Origin: Paenibacillus sp. sptzw28 | GTDB lineage: Bacteria; Bacillota; Bacilli; Paenibacillales; Paenibacillaceae | Direction: 5' to 3' | Length of the DNA: 64,000 nucleotides | Assembly: GCF_019550795.1 (NCBI RefSeq) | Contig: NZ_CP080545.1 | Coordinates: forward strand, 3,134,001-3,198,000 | Shown here: piece after piece, positions 37,077 to 46,222 of the stretch | Position numbering within the stretch: position 1 is the stretch's first letter | Layout of the letters: each line of letters opens with the position of its first letter | Notes under the pieces: generated by a model | The model's database searches: none | The model's input: the letters and a program-made list of their open reading frames with translations, nothing else | Told to the model about the DNA's origin: nothing | Translations under genes and position numbers: made by a program

Positions 37077-37835
37077 TTATTTCATGATCAGAGCCGATTG
37101 GCTGCTGTTATCCAGTATCGTTAACCGGCCCCCGTAGGTTTGCTGAAGTTTGTCAGTCGTAAAGGTCTCCTCAGCAGGACCAAAATCGATGATTCGCTCA
37201 TTGAGGAGCATTACCCAATCGAAATATTCTTTAACGGTAGCGAGGTCGTGATGGACGACCAGCACCGTTTTTCCTTGTGTCTTCAACTCGTTAAGCAGCG
37301 AAATGATCGCTTTCTCCGTTGCCGCGTCAACACCGACAAACGGTTCATCCATAAAATAAAGGTTGGCATCCTGCGCCAATGCTCTGGCAAGGAATATCCG
37401 CTGCTGCTGCCCGCCGGAAAGCTGGCTGATCTGTCTGTCGGCATATTCGGTCATCCCGACTTTTGCGAGACACTCCATTGCGAATCTTCTTTCGCTGCTT
37501 CCCGGGCGTCTGAACCAGCCAAGGTGTCCGTATCGCCCCATCATGACAACATCAAGCGCGTTCGTAGGAAAATCCCAGTCTACCGATTCCCGCTGGGGGA
37601 CATAACCGACCAGCTTCCGCTGCTGCGAATAGGGCTTGCCATATATCGACACGTCGCCGGACAGACGGGGGATAAGCCCTAATGCTGCCTTGATTAATGT
37701 GGATTTACCGGCTCCGTTGGGACCGACGATTCCGATGAGCTTTCCCTCGGGAGCTTCAAAGCTGACATCTCGGAGTACCGGTTTTTTCTGATAAGCGACC
37801 GACAGGTTGCGGATCGATAAAGGGCTTGCCTGCAT
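37077..37835 (-). CDS. mntB: Manganese/zinc ABC transporter ATP-binding protein MntB
   Basis: A 252-residue ATPase. Walker [13 protein letters not shown], signature [16 protein letters not shown], Walker [14 protein letters not shown] and His in [14 protein letters not shown] are typical of the ABC-3 metal importers. B. subtilis MntB is its best recognisable relative. Confidence 0.92.
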   Translation of the reverse strand: MQASPLSIRNLSVAYQKKPVLRDVSFEAPEGKLIGIVGPNGAGKSTLIKAALGLIPRLSGDVSIYGKPYSQQRKLVGYVPQRESVDWDFPTNALDVVMMGRYGHLGWFRRPGSSERRFAMECLAKVGMTEYADRQISQLSGGQQQRIFLARALAQDANLYFMDEPFVGVDAATEKAIISLLNELKTQGKTVLVVHHDLATVKEYFDWVMLLNERIIDFGPAEETFTTDKLQQTYGGRLTILDNSSQSALIMK

Positions 37836-37861
37836 GCCTCATTCCTCCTGACCGATAATTG

Positions 37862-38827
37862 CTACTTCAAAGCGCCGACGATGATTTCAACGTTATGACG
37901 CACCATTCCGATATAAGTTCCTTCCGGCGTTCCTTCTTCGCCCATAGCGTCGGAGAATAATTCGCCGCCGATATTCATTTCATGTCCTTTTGCTTTGGCG
38001 CCCTGAATGACGGCGTCAATTGCCTTGCGGGGAACACTGGATTCAATAAATACAGCCTTGATTTTGTTTTCAACCAGATAATCCCGCAAATCAGTCACGT
38101 CCTTCGTACCGGCTTCCGAAGCTGTGCTAATCCCTTGAAGTCCCATAACTTTAATGCCATAGGCGTCTCCGAAATATCCGAATGCATCATGTGCGGTGAC
38201 GAGCACGCGGCTCGCTTCCGGAATGGATTTGATTTTCTCCGCTACCTCATCGTGCAGCAGCCTTAACTGCTTCAAATAGTTTTCAGCGTTGTTGCGGTAG
38301 TCATCGGCATTCTCCGGATCCTTCTCCACAAGAGTGTCCCGCACCGATTCGGTCGCCGTCATCCAATGCCTTACATCGAACCAGATATGAGGGTCGTACT
38401 CGGTTTCCATTTCCGCACCGGACCGCAGCGTGGAGCGGTCAATTTTATCCGATACGGCAATTACGGTTTTCTTCTTCGCCATATTCTCGAATATTTCAAC
38501 CATTTTCCCTTCCAAGTGCAGACCGTTATAGAAGATGATTTCGGCGTTGTCGAGCTTCTCGATATCGCCTTGCGACGCTTTATACAGATGAGGGTCGACG
38601 CCGGCTTTCATAAGTCCCGTTACTTCTACGTGCTCGCCGCCAACTTGTTTGACCATATCGGCGATCATGCCGATCGTCGTCGTTATTTTTATTTTGCCGT
38701 CCGAATCTGACGGAGTCGGTTCACTGCTGCCGCAGGCCGAGATAAAAGCTGCAAACCCGATGAAGGTGAATGCGAGAAACATTCTGTTTACGTAGGCTTT
38801 GAGTCTTACCGTTTGATTTGCTTGCAT
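37862..38827 (-). CDS. mntA: Manganese/zinc-binding lipoprotein MntA
   Basis: A 321-residue cluster-A1 solute-binding protein. The lipobox FISACGSS predicts lipidation of the Cys. Metal-ligand regions are MKAGVDPHLYKASQGD, NGLHLEGKM, ETEYDPHIWFDVRHW, VTAHDAFGYFGDAYG and the final Asp region LFSDAMGEEG. An ATG at 38827 behind AAGGGGAG is chosen over an upstream in-frame start. Gene order A-B-C-D and similarity favour manganese, but zinc cannot be excluded. Confidence 0.9.
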   Translation of the reverse strand: MQANQTVRLKAYVNRMFLAFTFIGFAAFISACGSSEPTPSDSDGKIKITTTIGMIADMVKQVGGEHVEVTGLMKAGVDPHLYKASQGDIEKLDNAEIIFYNGLHLEGKMVEIFENMAKKKTVIAVSDKIDRSTLRSGAEMETEYDPHIWFDVRHWMTATESVRDTLVEKDPENADDYRNNAENYLKQLRLLHDEVAEKIKSIPEASRVLVTAHDAFGYFGDAYGIKVMGLQGISTASEAGTKDVTDLRDYLVENKIKAVFIESSVPRKAIDAVIQGAKAKGHEMNIGGELFSDAMGEEGTPEGTYIGMVRHNVEIIVGALK

Positions 38828-38905
38828 GTCATAATCTCCCCTTCTGGACAATCGGTTAAATGGTCACTCTATCAATCAATTTCAAAGTAAGGGTAACGGA
38901 ACCTC

Positions 38906-38939
38906 TTTCCTGAGAACAATTATTTTTCTCCAGGGAAAC
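38906..38939 (-). promoter_or_regulatory. Possible MntR-type operators upstream of mntA
   Basis: Two similar sites, TTTCCTGAGAA (38906-38916) and TTTTTCTCCAGGGAAAC (38923-38939). The second, read on the minus strand (GTTTCCCTGGAGAAAAA), resembles MntR boxes of the TTTGCCTTAAGGAAA type with several mismatches. Position about 80-110 bases before mntA fits a promoter-proximal operator. Confidence 0.35.
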
Positions 38940-39014
38940 ATTTTAAGTAAAAAAATAAACACCTTATTGCCCGCTACCTATATTATTATCCTACCTCAAA
39001 ATAATTGCCTGTAC

Positions 39015-39046
39015 AACAAAAACTTTCCCGCGGGAAAGTTTTTGTT
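39015..39046. repeat. Perfect 32-bp palindrome / terminator-like hairpin in a divergent region
   Basis: Arms AACAAAAACTTTCCCG (39015-39030) and its exact complement (39031-39046), T-rich at both outer ends. It looks like a bidirectional intrinsic terminator but lies between mntA (leftward) and the small gene at 39187 (rightward), where no gene ends. It could terminate a leader or small RNA. The rest of the region 38828-39186 shows no gene. Confidence 0.7.
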
Positions 39047-39186
39047 GGGTTTATTCATTCAGGAAGACAGTCCCGCAGCGGCATTTACCGCAAGTAAGCA
39101 GCCATAAGACAGTCCGCGGCACAGAATGTTTGATATTGAAGCATAAAAGGTATATAGAACTATCAATACAGAGTGAGGTGAAAATA

Positions 39187-39414
39187 TTGAAACCGTCGAA
39201 GAAAAATAAGAAAAAGATTGTACAGCAGGGCAATCGTGATCACCCGGAGCAATATCCGACCGATAACGAGAGCTTATTCGATCGCTTCGAATCCGAGCGT
39301 ACCGTCGATCCTATACCGGTAGAAGACCTCAATATTGAGCAAGAGGAAGAGAAACAAAAAGAGTCGACCAAACACAGCTCCTCCAGCGAACGAAAATATC
39401 GAAGAGGCGTTTAA
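39187..39414 (+). CDS. Small hydrophilic protein, unknown
   Basis: A 75-residue, highly charged protein (KPSKKNKKKIVQQGNRDH at the N-terminus, EEEKQKESTKHSSSSERKY near the end), with no membrane segment and probably unstructured. The start is TTG behind GTGAGGTGAAAATA. The family is not recognised. It converges with the DUF1003 gene, 21 bases apart. Confidence 0.55.
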   Translation: MKPSKKNKKKIVQQGNRDHPEQYPTDNESLFDRFESERTVDPIPVEDLNIEQEEEKQKESTKHSSSSERKYRRGV

Positions 39415-39435
39415 TGACATTAACAAATTTTTCAC

Positions 39436-39969
39436 TTACGGCTGCTTTTCTTTATCCTCCACGAGTTTTACCAACATGTCTTCGATCCGTTTGAGCTGAC
39501 GCTGCATCTCGATATTTTCTTCTTCCGCTTTATAGTTGATGGCAAAGTCGATCATCGCCTCATGCTTGTCGCGGGCCTCCTGACGATTTTGGCTCATCAG
39601 AATGACAGGCGCTTGAAATGCGGCGATAAAAGACAAGCAAAGATTCAGAAGAATAAAAGGAGGGGGGTCGAACTTCAATTTGCCGCTCAGGGTATTCCAC
39701 AGCATCCATACTAATAGGAACAGCCCGAATATGACGATAAACGACCAGCTTCCGCCAAAAGATGCTATCTTATCAGCAAGCCTGTCGCTCCATCTGGTCT
39801 TTTTATCTTGCTCCTGACTTAACCTGGATTTCACGGCGCCTTTATAATCGCTCACTAATTCAGTGATTCGAAGTAAATGTTCTTCCTCCAGTTCATTCGC
39901 TTGCTCGGCCTCTTTAGCTTCTTCCTCCAAACATTCAAGCAATGAGGTTTCGTGGTTCTCTTGGTTCAT
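39436..39969 (-). CDS. DUF1003 membrane protein
   Basis: A 177-residue protein starting at ATG behind TAAGGAGG. An acidic N-terminus is followed by the DUF1003 core: DKIASFGGSWSFIVIFGLFL, then FDPPPFILLNLCLSFIAAFQ and APVILMSQNRQEARDKHEA, giving two membrane helices, then a C-terminal coiled coil (YKAEEENIEMQRQLKRIED). The function of the family is unknown. Confidence 0.85.
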   Translation of the reverse strand: MNQENHETSLLECLEEEAKEAEQANELEEEHLLRITELVSDYKGAVKSRLSQEQDKKTRWSDRLADKIASFGGSWSFIVIFGLFLLVWMLWNTLSGKLKFDPPPFILLNLCLSFIAAFQAPVILMSQNRQEARDKHEAMIDFAINYKAEEENIEMQRQLKRIEDMLVKLVEDKEKQP

Positions 39970-40338
39970 GGGTAAATTCCTCCTTAAGTTAAAGATGGCC
40001 GCCCCTAAGACCATATACCCCCTTGGCAAAAGAAATAACCTGTCACGTTATGTCAGTCTGCAATACTTTATTTGAATGGTTACCGTGTAATGGGCCGAGA
40101 ACAACTATACCGACAAAAATAAACATATTTTTCCATAAAGGGGGATTATGTACCTGATATTTGCCGCTGCATCAAATTTTTTTGCTGAATAGACATTTTT
40201 CTACAAGGTATTGGGACTAAAGAATGATTAACATAATATGGATATTCTGACATACTGGAGAAATAAAGAAATACTGAGACCGCTTTAAACTCGCAGTGTC
40301 TTCTTACAAATTATAATGTCGAAAGGAAGGAGTCGTTT
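39970..40338. other. 369-bp intergenic region
   Basis: Separates the divergent DUF1003 and propeller genes. It contains the DUF1003 ribosome binding site at its left end and the GAAAGGAAGG site of the next gene at its right end. I see no further gene or convincing structured element. Confidence 0.4.
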
Positions 40339-42777
40339 ATGAAAATGCTCAGGCGCAGGTTCACTTTCTTTGTTGTAACGGTAATTGTGCTGCTGGCCGG
40401 AATCATACCTTCGTATGCGTATGGAGAACCACTTGACGAGTGGCATATCCGAAATCCGCTGCCCACGGCTAATGACTTGGAGGAGGTTACATACGGCAAC
40501 GGCCAGTACGTCGCAGTTGGAGAGAGCGGCACGATATTGCTCTCCAGCGACGGTGTGAATTGGTCAGTTCAGGATTCGGGTATTCAAAGCGATCTGAACG
40601 GCATCGGTTATTTTAACGGAACTTATGTCGCGGTAGGCAGAGAAGGCGCTATTGTGACCTCGAATGATGGCGCAAGCTGGACAATCCGGCCTTCAGGCAC
40701 TGTGAAAGCGCTTCATGACATTGCCTTTGGAAACGGGATTTTTGTAACTGTGGGATGGGATGGAACTATTCTAACGTCGGCTGATGGTGTCAGTTGGCAG
40801 AGCCAAGCGTCCGGAACCGAGAATTTTATCGCAGGGATCAGTTTCGATAACGGGACATTCGTGGCAGTGGGTAACAGCGGAATGATCCTGACCTCCTCTG
40901 ATGGGTCAGCCTGGCAGAAGCGTTCCTACGATACACTGGAAATGCTGCATGAACTTAGCTACCACAACGGCGGTTATATGGCAGTGGGAGGACTTGGCAC
41001 GATTCTTACCTCCGCAGACGCTTCAAGCTGGAACAGCCAAAGTATTTGGGGGGTCAGCACTTTCTTTGACGCCGCGGCCGGCAGCGGCACGTATGTGGCA
41101 GTCGGAGTCGAAAGGGACGGGCTAGGCGGTGCGATCCGTACCTCCAATGACGGTGTGAACTGGCAAGACTCCACTCCTGCAGGTGTCAATTGGCTTAACG
41201 GTTTAACATATGGTAGCGACATTTATGTCGCCGTCGGAAATTCGGGTACGATATTGACCTCCAGCGACGGCATGGACTGGACCAACCGCACGCAGCGTAT
41301 TTCGGACAGCAGAAACCGGCTTTCCGGTATCACTTACGGCGGAGGAATATATGCGGCGGTCGGGCTGAACGGGGATATACTGACCTCAAGTGACGGAATG
41401 GTCTGGACAAGCAGGAAACCGGGCGCCTCAAGAGGGCTTACCGATATTGCTTACGCCAATGGGACCTATGTAGCGGTAGGCATGATGGGTACGATCTTGA
41501 CCTCCGGTGACGGGGTAAACTGGACGAGCCGCTCGTCCGGAACTTCAAATTATCTTAGAGGCGTTATTTATGGAAACGGAAGCTTTGTGGCAGTCGGAGA
41601 CTATGGAACGATTCTGACCTCAACTGACGGTGCCGGTTGGACGGTCCGTACATCCGGAACTGCGAATCAACTGGAAGATATCTCTTTTGGTGGCGGTACT
41701 TATGCTGCTGTGGGAGGCGGGGGCGCCATTCTTACTTCAAATGATGGCGTGAGTTGGACTTCGCAATCCTCAGGGACAACGGATACTCTTATGGGAGCAG
41801 CTTTCGGCGACGGCATTTATGTGGCCACCGGATTGAACGGTACTATTCTGACCTCAAGCAACGGGACAAGCTGGACAAAGCAATCATCCGGAACATCAGT
41901 ATACCTATGTGGCGCCGCGTACGGCAACGGGGTGTATGTCGTGACAGGCTCGCTTGGTACGATACTTACCTCCAGTGACGGCACGAACTGGACAACCCGG
42001 GCTTCCGGCGTTTCCAAATCGCTGACAGGAATAACTTTCGGCGGTAGCTCGTTCGTCGCGGTTGGCGAGAGTGAAACGGTAGTGCAATCGGAACCGATAC
42101 AAAACGGCACTGTGCAGCTCACCGGTCTGACGCTCCCTGGAGCCACACTCAGTCCTTCCTTCGCCCCTGATACGATGAACTATGAAACGCACGTTGACAA
42201 TAGCATCACCTCTATAAAGGTAATGCCGACCGTATCGGATTCCTCTGCAGCCGTTCAGGTAAGGGTAAACGGCGGTGACTATGTGTCCGTAGCCAGCGGC
42301 AGCGCGAGTGCCGCCCTAAGTCTGAACGTCGGGGTGAATACGGTTGATGTCCAGGTTCCAGTTACCGGCCTGCAGGCGAGGACTGCCGGCAATAATACGC
42401 ATACGATAATGGTAATTCGTGACGCAGCACCAGCCAAGCTGGAGTTTAAGGCGTCAACCTATAATGTGGTGGAGGAAACGGGGAGGATCGATGTAAAGGT
42501 AGTCCGTTCCGGCAATACCGGAAACGAGGCTTCCGTTCAGTACGAATCCTCTGCTGGGACAGCGGCTGCGGTTAAAGATTTTACACCTGTATCGGGCGTA
42601 CTGAAATTCGCGCCCGGAGAGACGGTAAAAACGATTCGGTTATCAATCCCTGATGATACCCTTATTGAATATAAGGAAACTTTCTCCGTCCGGCTCTCGA
42701 ACCCGTCCCCAGGTGCAAGCCTCGGCGCGCAGGCTTCGACAGAAGTATATATTTTCGACCAAGACCATTTAAGGTAG
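40339..42777 (+). CDS. Large secreted repeat protein: 14 propeller-type repeats, cadherin-like domain, Calx-beta domain
   Basis: An 812-residue secreted protein. Residues 1-30 are a signal peptide. Residues 38-585 hold 14 repeats of about 39 residues, consensus like YGNGxYVAVGxxGTILTSSD, then GVNWTxxSSGT and a short linker; repeats 1-13 are full and the last lacks its final part. Two seven-bladed propellers would use exactly 14. Residues about 590-680 match a cadherin-like beta-sandwich (LTGLTLPGATLSPSFAPDT and NYETHVDN) and 690-805 a Calx-beta domain (DYTP-like DFTPVSGVLKFAPGE, DDTLIEYKETFSVRLSNPSP). No wall anchor is seen. Likely an extracellular binding protein. Confidence 0.85.
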   Translation: MKMLRRRFTFFVVTVIVLLAGIIPSYAYGEPLDEWHIRNPLPTANDLEEVTYGNGQYVAVGESGTILLSSDGVNWSVQDSGIQSDLNGIGYFNGTYVAVGREGAIVTSNDGASWTIRPSGTVKALHDIAFGNGIFVTVGWDGTILTSADGVSWQSQASGTENFIAGISFDNGTFVAVGNSGMILTSSDGSAWQKRSYDTLEMLHELSYHNGGYMAVGGLGTILTSADASSWNSQSIWGVSTFFDAAAGSGTYVAVGVERDGLGGAIRTSNDGVNWQDSTPAGVNWLNGLTYGSDIYVAVGNSGTILTSSDGMDWTNRTQRISDSRNRLSGITYGGGIYAAVGLNGDILTSSDGMVWTSRKPGASRGLTDIAYANGTYVAVGMMGTILTSGDGVNWTSRSSGTSNYLRGVIYGNGSFVAVGDYGTILTSTDGAGWTVRTSGTANQLEDISFGGGTYAAVGGGGAILTSNDGVSWTSQSSGTTDTLMGAAFGDGIYVATGLNGTILTSSNGTSWTKQSSGTSVYLCGAAYGNGVYVVTGSLGTILTSSDGTNWTTRASGVSKSLTGITFGGSSFVAVGESETVVQSEPIQNGTVQLTGLTLPGATLSPSFAPDTMNYETHVDNSITSIKVMPTVSDSSAAVQVRVNGGDYVSVASGSASAALSLNVGVNTVDVQVPVTGLQARTAGNNTHTIMVIRDAAPAKLEFKASTYNVVEETGRIDVKVVRSGNTGNEASVQYESSAGTAAAVKDFTPVSGVLKFAPGETVKTIRLSIPDDTLIEYKETFSVRLSNPSPGASLGAQASTEVYIFDQDHLR

Positions 42778-42802
42778 AAGCCGAATTTGAACCCCACATA
42801 TT

Positions 42803-42827
42803 AAGCCGCCAAGCTGCGGCTTTTTTA
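42803..42827 (+). terminator. Intrinsic terminator of the repeat-protein gene
   Basis: AAGCCGC paired with GCGGCTT over a 6-base loop, then TTTTTTA. Confidence 0.85.
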
Positions 42828-42942
42828 TTTTTACCCTATTAATTCTGTCTCTCGATTCAAAAAGTTCCGACGGGCTGGATCCCGACAATATTTGGCGAAG
42901 CTTGTGGGGCCGATCATTACGTGGTAGTTGAAGAGGAAGCCA

Positions 42943-42974
42943 AAAAAGATGGTCGATACACCGGCCATCTTTTT
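42943..42974 (-). terminator. Bidirectional-looking terminator near the nitroreductase 3' end
   Basis: AAAAAGATGG paired with CCATCTTTTT around a 12-base loop, with T-rich ends in both directions. It lies 40 bases after the nitroreductase stop. The DNA between it and 42840 reads like a short coding remnant on the plus strand (FGEACGADHYVVVEEE) without a start. Confidence 0.65.
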
Positions 42975-43013
42975 ATTTTCCAACTCATGCTCAAAAACTC
43001 TTGCGATATCCAA

Positions 43014-43682
43014 TTACATATGATCGGCATCGGGTTCAAACCCGTTCCAGATAATCGTCTGCTCCACCGGGAAGCGTGAGGAAGGCCGGGCAGGGATTGC
43101 AGCCTTGCCAATGGCTACGAGCAGGACCGGAACATAACGCGGCGGGACATTGAACGCTTTGACGAAGGCATCGGCGTCGAAGCCGACCATAGGGCTTGAG
43201 TCGAGACCTTTCGCTTTCGCGGCGAGCATAAGCTGCATGGCGGCAAGTGATGCGTTGCGAATCGCTTCGTCGCGCCGATAGGTGGGAGATGCGTTCGCGT
43301 AAGAATCTTCGATTTGAGCGACCATGGCCGGATAGGAGGAATAGCCCGCATAAGCATCTTCAAGTCCCGTCTGGATGGCGGGTCTGTACACTGCTTCGGT
43401 ATTGCGATTGGCCTGCAGGTCCCCGAGTATGGCGACGGTAACGGAAGCGCCCACGACTTGCTTTTGACCGTGCGCGATTGGAAGCAGCTTTGCCTTGGCT
43501 GCCGCATCGGTAATGGCGACGAACTTCCAATGCTGAAGATTCCAAGACGACGGCGCGCTGCCCGCTATTTCAAGGAGTTCCTTAATTTCTTGTTCTCTGA
43601 GTTTGTGCGATGCATCAAAATGTCTGACGGAATGACGTTCACGGAATATGGTCAAAAATTCGGTTTTCGCAGCGGATAACAT
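43014..43682 (-). CDS. Nitroreductase-family NAD(P)H flavin oxidoreductase
   Basis: A 222-residue FMN enzyme. The phosphate/FMN-binding start is FRERHSVRHFDASHKL, followed by EIAGSAPSSWNLQHWKFVAI and the late GLDSSPMVGFDADAF. The family reduces nitro compounds, quinones or enones as homodimers. AAAGGAG lies 11 bases before the ATG. It is divergent from the MocR regulator gene, across 214 bases, which may control it. Confidence 0.88.
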   Translation of the reverse strand: MLSAAKTEFLTIFRERHSVRHFDASHKLREQEIKELLEIAGSAPSSWNLQHWKFVAITDAAAKAKLLPIAHGQKQVVGASVTVAILGDLQANRNTEAVYRPAIQTGLEDAYAGYSSYPAMVAQIEDSYANASPTYRRDEAIRNASLAAMQLMLAAKAKGLDSSPMVGFDADAFVKAFNVPPRYVPVLLVAIGKAAIPARPSSRFPVEQTIIWNGFEPDADHM

Positions 43683-43896
43683 TTCTTAATCGACTCCTTT
43701 GAATGAATAATCTGCACTGAATCTGGATATTAATACCAGTCATATTTTCCTACGGCTTGGATAGATCGTTCGCGAACCGGATCCGTTAATTGAAATGATA
43801 TGCCGATCTTCGGCTTGAAACAATAGCATTTTTCCCAAAGTGTATCAATACAGTTAACCGGTATAATATAATGGCTGAGTGAGCAGGGGGAGCGGA

Positions 43897-45246
43897 ATGA
43901 AAAAATATTTGGATATTCTTATCGATATGGAGCAAAAAATCCATGAAGGTCAGCTCGCTTCGGGCCAGAAGCTTCCTTCCGTCCGAAATGCCGCGAAGCT
44001 GTATGGCTGCAGTGTCAACACGATTACACGGGCATATGCGGAATTGGAAAAACGCCACGCCATTTACTCGATTGCTCAAAGCGGCTATTATATAGTGGAA
44101 AAGTCGGGGAACCGGCTCGGCGTCACGGAGAGCAGGACGATCGATTTCGCCTCTGCGTCGCCGGATCCAAGCGTATTTCCGTATTTGGATTTCCAGCACT
44201 GCTTGAACAAAGCTTTAGACACTTACAAATACGATCTGTTCACCTGCGGTGATTCAAAAGGGCTGGAGACGCTTCGTCATACGCTCGTTTCCCATTTGGC
44301 TGGAGATCAAGTATTTACCAAAGCGGAGCGGATCGTCGTAACGTCGGGTGCGCAGCCGGCACTCGAAATATTGGCGAAAATGCCGTTTCCAAATGGGAAA
44401 TCGGTCATCCTGGTCGAACAGCCTAGCTACGATAATTACTTACGGTTTTTAGAAATGGAGGGTATTCCGGTCTCCGGTATCGCCCGTACGATGGCTGGCA
44501 TTGATTTGCGGGAGCTCGAGGAGAAATTCAGACTTGGCGGCATCAAGTTCTTCTACACCATGTCGAGGCACCACTGTCCGCTCGGTACATCTTATAGCGC
44601 GGATGTGAGGAAAACGATCGCCCGTTTGGCCAGCAAATATGACGTATACGTCGTGGAGGACGATTACATGGCCGATTTGGGCGAAGAACCGGGCTCAGAC
44701 CCTATTTACGCCTATAACGGTACGTCGCACGTCGTTTATTTGAAGAGCTTCTCGAAAATCATTTTCCCGGGACTAAGGGTCGGCGCCGCCGTCTTGCCGG
44801 AAAAGCTGCTCCAGACATTCCACGAATACAAAAGATACGCGGACACCTCGCAGCTGTCCCAGGCGGCGCTCGAAGTATATATCAAAAACGGCATGTACGA
44901 ACGGCACAAACGCAAAATACGCAGCCAATATACTGCGCGGCTTCAAACACTGAACGAGGCCGTACAGCGATATAACGATGAAGTAATACTCGAAATATCG
45001 GAAGTCCGCACCGGCGTTTACGTGCAGTTCAAGCTGCCGCAAACGGTCAATCTTGAACGCCTAATAGAGCGGCTTGCGGCAAAGGATATTATTGTCGTCT
45101 CCGGCAAGCGGTTTTATTTATCGAATTATTTGAAACGGGAGAAGTTTCTGAGGATCAGCATCTCACGGGCGCAGCCGGAGCAAATCGAGGAGGGGATTAG
45201 GGAGATCATCGAGGAAGCGAGGCGGGAAGTGAAGTCCCCATCTTAA
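43897..45246 (+). CDS. MocR-type transcriptional regulator (GntR helix-turn-helix + aminotransferase domain)
   Basis: A 449-residue regulator. Residues 1-70 are a GntR winged helix (IHEGQLASGQKLPSVRNAAK and YGCSVNTITRAYAELEK). The rest is a fold-type I PLP domain with TSGAQPALEIL, YTMSRHHCPLGTSYS, VVEDDYMADLG and the PLP-binding Lys in YLKSFSKIIFPGLRVG. The ATG at 43897 behind GAGCAGGGGGAGCGGA is chosen. Such regulators respond to PLP or an amino acid and often act on a divergent gene, here the nitroreductase. Confidence 0.88.
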   Translation: MKKYLDILIDMEQKIHEGQLASGQKLPSVRNAAKLYGCSVNTITRAYAELEKRHAIYSIAQSGYYIVEKSGNRLGVTESRTIDFASASPDPSVFPYLDFQHCLNKALDTYKYDLFTCGDSKGLETLRHTLVSHLAGDQVFTKAERIVVTSGAQPALEILAKMPFPNGKSVILVEQPSYDNYLRFLEMEGIPVSGIARTMAGIDLRELEEKFRLGGIKFFYTMSRHHCPLGTSYSADVRKTIARLASKYDVYVVEDDYMADLGEEPGSDPIYAYNGTSHVVYLKSFSKIIFPGLRVGAAVLPEKLLQTFHEYKRYADTSQLSQAALEVYIKNGMYERHKRKIRSQYTARLQTLNEAVQRYNDEVILEISEVRTGVYVQFKLPQTVNLERLIERLAAKDIIVVSGKRFYLSNYLKREKFLRISISRAQPEQIEEGIREIIEEARREVKSPS

Positions 45247-45478
45247 TGGCGGAATACACCACCGGTTCCCGGAAGCAAGGTTGTTGAGTAAACAAAGGCA
45301 AGAAAAGGAAAATGGTGAGACACCATAGAATTAACAAGTATGGACTGGAGACCGAGATATCATTTCAAAGGAATCCGTAGTGCTTGGATCCCTGGTTGTC
45401 TAGTCGAGAGTTGCCGGAGCAGGAAGGAATTACCCGAAGAACTGTTGAAAGAAGCTGCGAATAAGGAGCCTTACGAAA

Positions 45479-46087
45479 ATGCCTAAGAAAATCGCCCCGA
45501 GCTTTTATTTTATAGGCAACCACTCTGTTTTGGATTTTATCAACACGAAGATTGCCGTGGGCGGAAAACCCGTCGATTTATTGGCGGATTTTTCGGATCT
45601 ATTGGAGTGGTTGGTGAAAGCTCGCTTTATTATAGAAGTGGAAGCGAACGAATACAGTCGGACATGGGGAAGCGGTAAAGAAGGGGAAGCTGTCGTGACG
45701 ACGGCTAGAGCTTTGCGAAGCGCGTTGTTGTCTCTGGTTGAACAAAGGAACGCGGGCCGCGATGTTTCGGAGCATCTGGAGCAAATCAACGGATTGCTCA
45801 GGGATCGGGTAATTACAACGAAGCTCGTTCAGATGGAGAATGGATTCGCTGAAAAAAGAGAAGTGAAGGTCCGGAAACCTACCGACCTTCTTGCCCCGAT
45901 CGCTGAGGCGGCCATTGAGTTTTTCAGTCATTGCGAGATGCAGCTCGTCAAAAAATGCGAAAATCCGGATTGCGTCCTTCTGTTTTACGATCAGAGCAAA
46001 AACGCCACCAGGCGTTGGTGCAGCCAAAAGACATGCGGCAACCGAATGAAAGTTGCGGCTTTCCTGGAAAGGCGCAAAAATCAATAA
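45479..46087 (+). CDS. CGNR zinc-finger transcriptional regulator (ABATE domain)
   Basis: A 202-residue protein. The N-terminal ABATE-type domain begins FYFIGNHSVLDFINTKIAVG. The C-terminal CGNR zinc finger is CENPDCVLLFYDQSKNATRR, then WCSQKTCGNRMKVAAFLERR with the four Cys. This family is thought to regulate stress or antibiotic-related genes. RBS AAGGAG is seen upstream. The 232-bp gap before it (45247-45478) has a small ATGGTG/CACCAT repeat and no gene. Confidence 0.88.
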   Translation: MPKKIAPSFYFIGNHSVLDFINTKIAVGGKPVDLLADFSDLLEWLVKARFIIEVEANEYSRTWGSGKEGEAVVTTARALRSALLSLVEQRNAGRDVSEHLEQINGLLRDRVITTKLVQMENGFAEKREVKVRKPTDLLAPIAEAAIEFFSHCEMQLVKKCENPDCVLLFYDQSKNATRRWCSQKTCGNRMKVAAFLERRKNQ

Positions 46088-46099
46088 ACAAGTTTAGCC

Positions 46100-46130
46100 G
46101 AGCCTTAGAATCGCTTCTAAGGCTCTTTTT
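46100..46130 (+). terminator. Intrinsic terminator of the CGNR gene
   Basis: A perfect 11-bp stem GAGCCTTAGAA/TTCTAAGGCTC around TCGC, then TTTTTTTA. Confidence 0.9.
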
Positions 46131-46163
46131 TTATTTGTTTTTATTAATACCCTATAATAGTAT

Positions 46164-46191
46164 TTGCAGGTTAAATAAATTTGTGTATAAT
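46164..46191 (+). promoter_or_regulatory. Predicted promoter of the PNPOx-dsrE pair
   Basis: TTGCAG, a 16-base spacer, and TATAAT with an extended TGTG upstream of the -10. Confidence 0.65.
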
Positions 46192-46222
46192 ACTCATATG
46201 ACCTGTATGGAGGTTAAAAAAG

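Noticed and set aside
40480..42060. Regular periodicity of about 117 bp, considered as a CRISPR or DNA repeat array
   Set aside because: The period is the 39-residue protein repeat in one continuous frame; copies differ mainly at third codon positions and there are no unique spacers.
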